Shown here: positions 62,683 through 64,000 of the stretch, piece by piece
How the letters are laid out: every line of letters begins with the position of its first letter
How positions within the stretch are numbered: the first letter of the stretch is position 1
DNA from: Dysgonamonadaceae bacterium
GTDB taxonomy: Bacteria > Bacteroidota > Bacteroidia > Bacteroidales > Azobacteroidaceae
NCBI GenBank assembly: GCA_031275735.1
Contig: JAISOJ010000048.1
Coordinates: 1-64,000, forward strand
Direction: 5' to 3'
DNA: 64,000 nt
The notes under the pieces: model-generated
Told to the model about the DNA's origin: nothing
Seen by the model: the letters and a program-made list of their open reading frames with translations, nothing else
Databases searched by the model: none
Position numbers and translations under genes: made by a program

Positions 62683-62998
62683 TTCAAGTTGTCTTTTTAA
62701 TCTGTCAACCTATTTGGGAATGAGACAATTCAAATTTATTCACAAATTGAATCATTTTGCCCTGAAATCCAAAATTTATTTCAGAGCACTAAAAATCGCT
62801 TGGAATGAACTTGAGAATATCAAAAATTATAATCTTGCGTAACATGAGTTATTACTTTAATTTGGTGCAATTACGTTCGCGATTCAAGAGGAAAAATATC
62901 TTTTTTTACAATATTTATATGCCTAATTTAAAAAAGAACCGGTTAAATCGCATATTTTATAATATTATTTGTATTTTTGCGCTCTGAAAACTGTATCC
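62683..62998. other. Intergenic region with promoter of the dCMP deaminase gene
   Basis: TATTTTTG at 62972-62979 followed by CGCTCTG is a good -7 box, 20 bases before ATG 62999; no TTTG is seen at the -33 distance. A rightward frame through 62720-62840 (FKFIHKLNHFALKSKIYF) is basic and helical but lacks any start or family; possibly a relic. Confidence 0.45.
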
Positions 62999-63442
62999 AT
63001 GAGTGACTTAAATGATAAACAACAGCAACTGGATAAGCGTTACCTTCGAATGGCCCTCGTATGGGCAGAGAATTCGTACTGTAAACGCCGTCAAGTAGGA
63101 GCTTTAATTGTTAAGGATAAAATGATTATTTCCGATGGATACAACGGGACTCCTGCCGGATTTGAGAATGTGTGCGAGGACGAAAACGGATTGACAAAAC
63201 TTTATGTTTTACATGCTGAAGCTAATGCGATTACTAAAATTGCCCGTTCAAATAATAACAGCAAAGATTCGACTTTATACGTTACGGCTTCGCCATGCAT
63301 AGAATGTGCAAAATTGATTATTCAGGCGGGGATCAAGCGAGTTGTATATTCTGAACAATATCGTTTGACTGAAGGGATAGGGCTTCTTCAAAAAGCTAAT
63401 ATCGAAGTGGTTTATATAGGCAAAGAAGAATTAAACAAATAA
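62999..63442 (+). CDS. dCMP deaminase / deoxycytidylate deaminase family protein
   Basis: 147 residues from ATG 62999; the frame extends ten codons upstream but overlaps the promoter's -7 box. The zinc-deaminase signature is complete: VLHAEANAI (HAE with the proton-shuttling Glu) and TASPCIECAKLI (PCxxC). Upstream lie WAENSYCKRRQVGALIVKDKMI and DGYNGTPAGFENVCE, the extra zinc and substrate loop of ComEB/dCMP deaminases. It should convert dCMP to dUMP for thymidylate synthesis. It is followed after 21 bases by a C-terminal processing protease gene, so they may form an operon. Confidence 0.94.
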   Translation: MSDLNDKQQQLDKRYLRMALVWAENSYCKRRQVGALIVKDKMIISDGYNGTPAGFENVCEDENGLTKLYVLHAEANAITKIARSNNNSKDSTLYVTASPCIECAKLIIQAGIKRVVYSEQYRLTEGIGLLQKANIEVVYIGKEELNK

Positions 63443-63463
63443 AAATTTCATTCATCAAAACTA

Positions 63464-64000
63464 ATGAAATTAAAAAAGAAATCTTGGTGGATAATAATTA
63501 GTATCCTGCTTTCTTTGATCACCGGTTTTATTGTCGGTAGTTTTGTTTCGGGGAAATCTTTCGGGAGGAAATTGTTTTTTACTTCCGGAAACAAAATCAA
63601 TGTTATTTTGGACATCGTCAATGAAGATTATGTTGATGCCATCAATATGAAAGATTTGACCGAAAAGGCCATAGTTAACATTGTTGAAGAATTGGACCCG
63701 CATTCGATTTACATCCTTCCCGACGATTTGCAAGCATACAATGAAGATATGGAAGGGCATTTCGGCGGTATTGGAGCCGATTTTATCCAGTACAGGGATA
63801 CGATTGTTATTACAGGCATTGTCCCCGGAGGGCCTTCCGATCAAGTCGGTTTACTTCGAGGCGACCGCATTATTACTATTAATGATTCTCTATTTGTAGG
63901 AGATTCTATTACGGTAGAAAAAATATTGAACACAGTAAAAGGCAAAGTAGATACGGCTCTTAAAATAAGCGTGAAAAGGAATGGTTCCGATACAATGATT
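63464..64000 (+). CDS. C-terminal processing peptidase (S41 family), N-terminal part, cut by window edge
   Basis: 179 codons seen, frame open at the right edge. A membrane anchor/signal (WWIIISILLSLITGFIVGSFV) is followed by the helical start of CtpA-like proteases (NVILDIVNEDYVDAINMKDL, IVEELDPHSIYILPDDLQAY). The PDZ domain comes next (GHFGGIGADF, GIVPGGPSDQVGLLRGDRII, VKGKVDTALKISVKRN). The catalytic Ser-Lys pair lies beyond the window. Such proteases trim periplasmic or lipoproteins at their C-termini; Bacteroidetes carry several. Start chosen at ATG 63464. Confidence 0.94.
   Translation, partial: MKLKKKSWWIIISILLSLITGFIVGSFVSGKSFGRKLFFTSGNKINVILDIVNEDYVDAINMKDLTEKAIVNIVEELDPHSIYILPDDLQAYNEDMEGHFGGIGADFIQYRDTIVITGIVPGGPSDQVGLLRGDRIITINDSLFVGDSITVEKILNTVKGKVDTALKISVKRNGSDTMI

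Overview
The window is a chromosomal stretch of a Bacteroidota genome, most likely order Bacteroidales. Evidence for this: a SusC/SusD polysaccharide utilization locus (PUL); promoters of the Bacteroidetes type (TTTG about 19 bp upstream of TAnnTTTG); a tmRNA whose tag reads GENNYALAA; several secreted proteins ending in the type IX secretion (T9SS) sorting domain; and a gingipain/hemagglutinin-type adhesin domain. The genus cannot be fixed from the sequence alone.

Left edge (1-3.3 kb): mobile-element debris around an intact tmRNA gene. There is the start of an IS66-type transposase running off the edge, a truncated and frameshifted exonuclease-BRCT gene with an IS630-family element at its broken end, the tmRNA (ssrA), a possible 59-codon ORF and a decayed ISAon1-type relic that still has its promoter.

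3.3-23.5 kb: one leftward operon, a beta-mannan/glucomannan PUL. In transcription order: SusC, SusD, two surface glycan-binding lipoproteins (one with six IPT/TIG-like units and a duplicated C-terminal module), GH26 mannanase, GH5, CE7 acetyl esterase, a GH3-GH26 fusion enzyme, GH130 mannosylglucose phosphorylase, cellobiose/mannobiose 2-epimerase and a sodium:solute symporter. Together they describe a complete route: bind and import oligomannan, deacetylate, cut, release disaccharide, epimerise mannobiose to mannosylglucose, then phosphorolyse it to mannose-1-phosphate plus glucose. A hairpin with a U-run separates the binding/import genes from the enzyme genes. No sensor-regulator lies in the operon.

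23.6-29.3 kb: folB and a bactofilin gene on overlapping divergent promoters, then a leftward pair made of a secreted M6 metallopeptidase and a GH77 4-alpha-glucanotransferase with two CBM20 domains.

29.6-41.9 kb: an inverted-repeat element, a 1544-residue T9SS cargo adhesin, and three tandem T9SS-sorted beta-propeller proteins of the two-component-sensor propeller type without any kinase. The third is frameshifted, and two share a nearly identical 3' end. A divergent TetR regulator is separated from them by a region with a perfect palindrome.

42-44.4 kb: fused relics of IS200/IS605 and IS1595 elements, then an ECF sigma factor with a membrane-anchored beta-barrel partner. 44.8-53.8 kb: a U32 peptidase-type protein, a nucleotide-sugar dehydrogenase carrying a repeat relic inside its coding sequence, and a leftward MacAB-TolC-type export operon with a four-helix-bundle gene in its middle. 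54-64 kb: lepA, pbpC, a large T9SS adhesin with a gingipain-type domain, transposase debris with a structured element, a dCMP deaminase and the start of a C-terminal processing protease running off the right edge.
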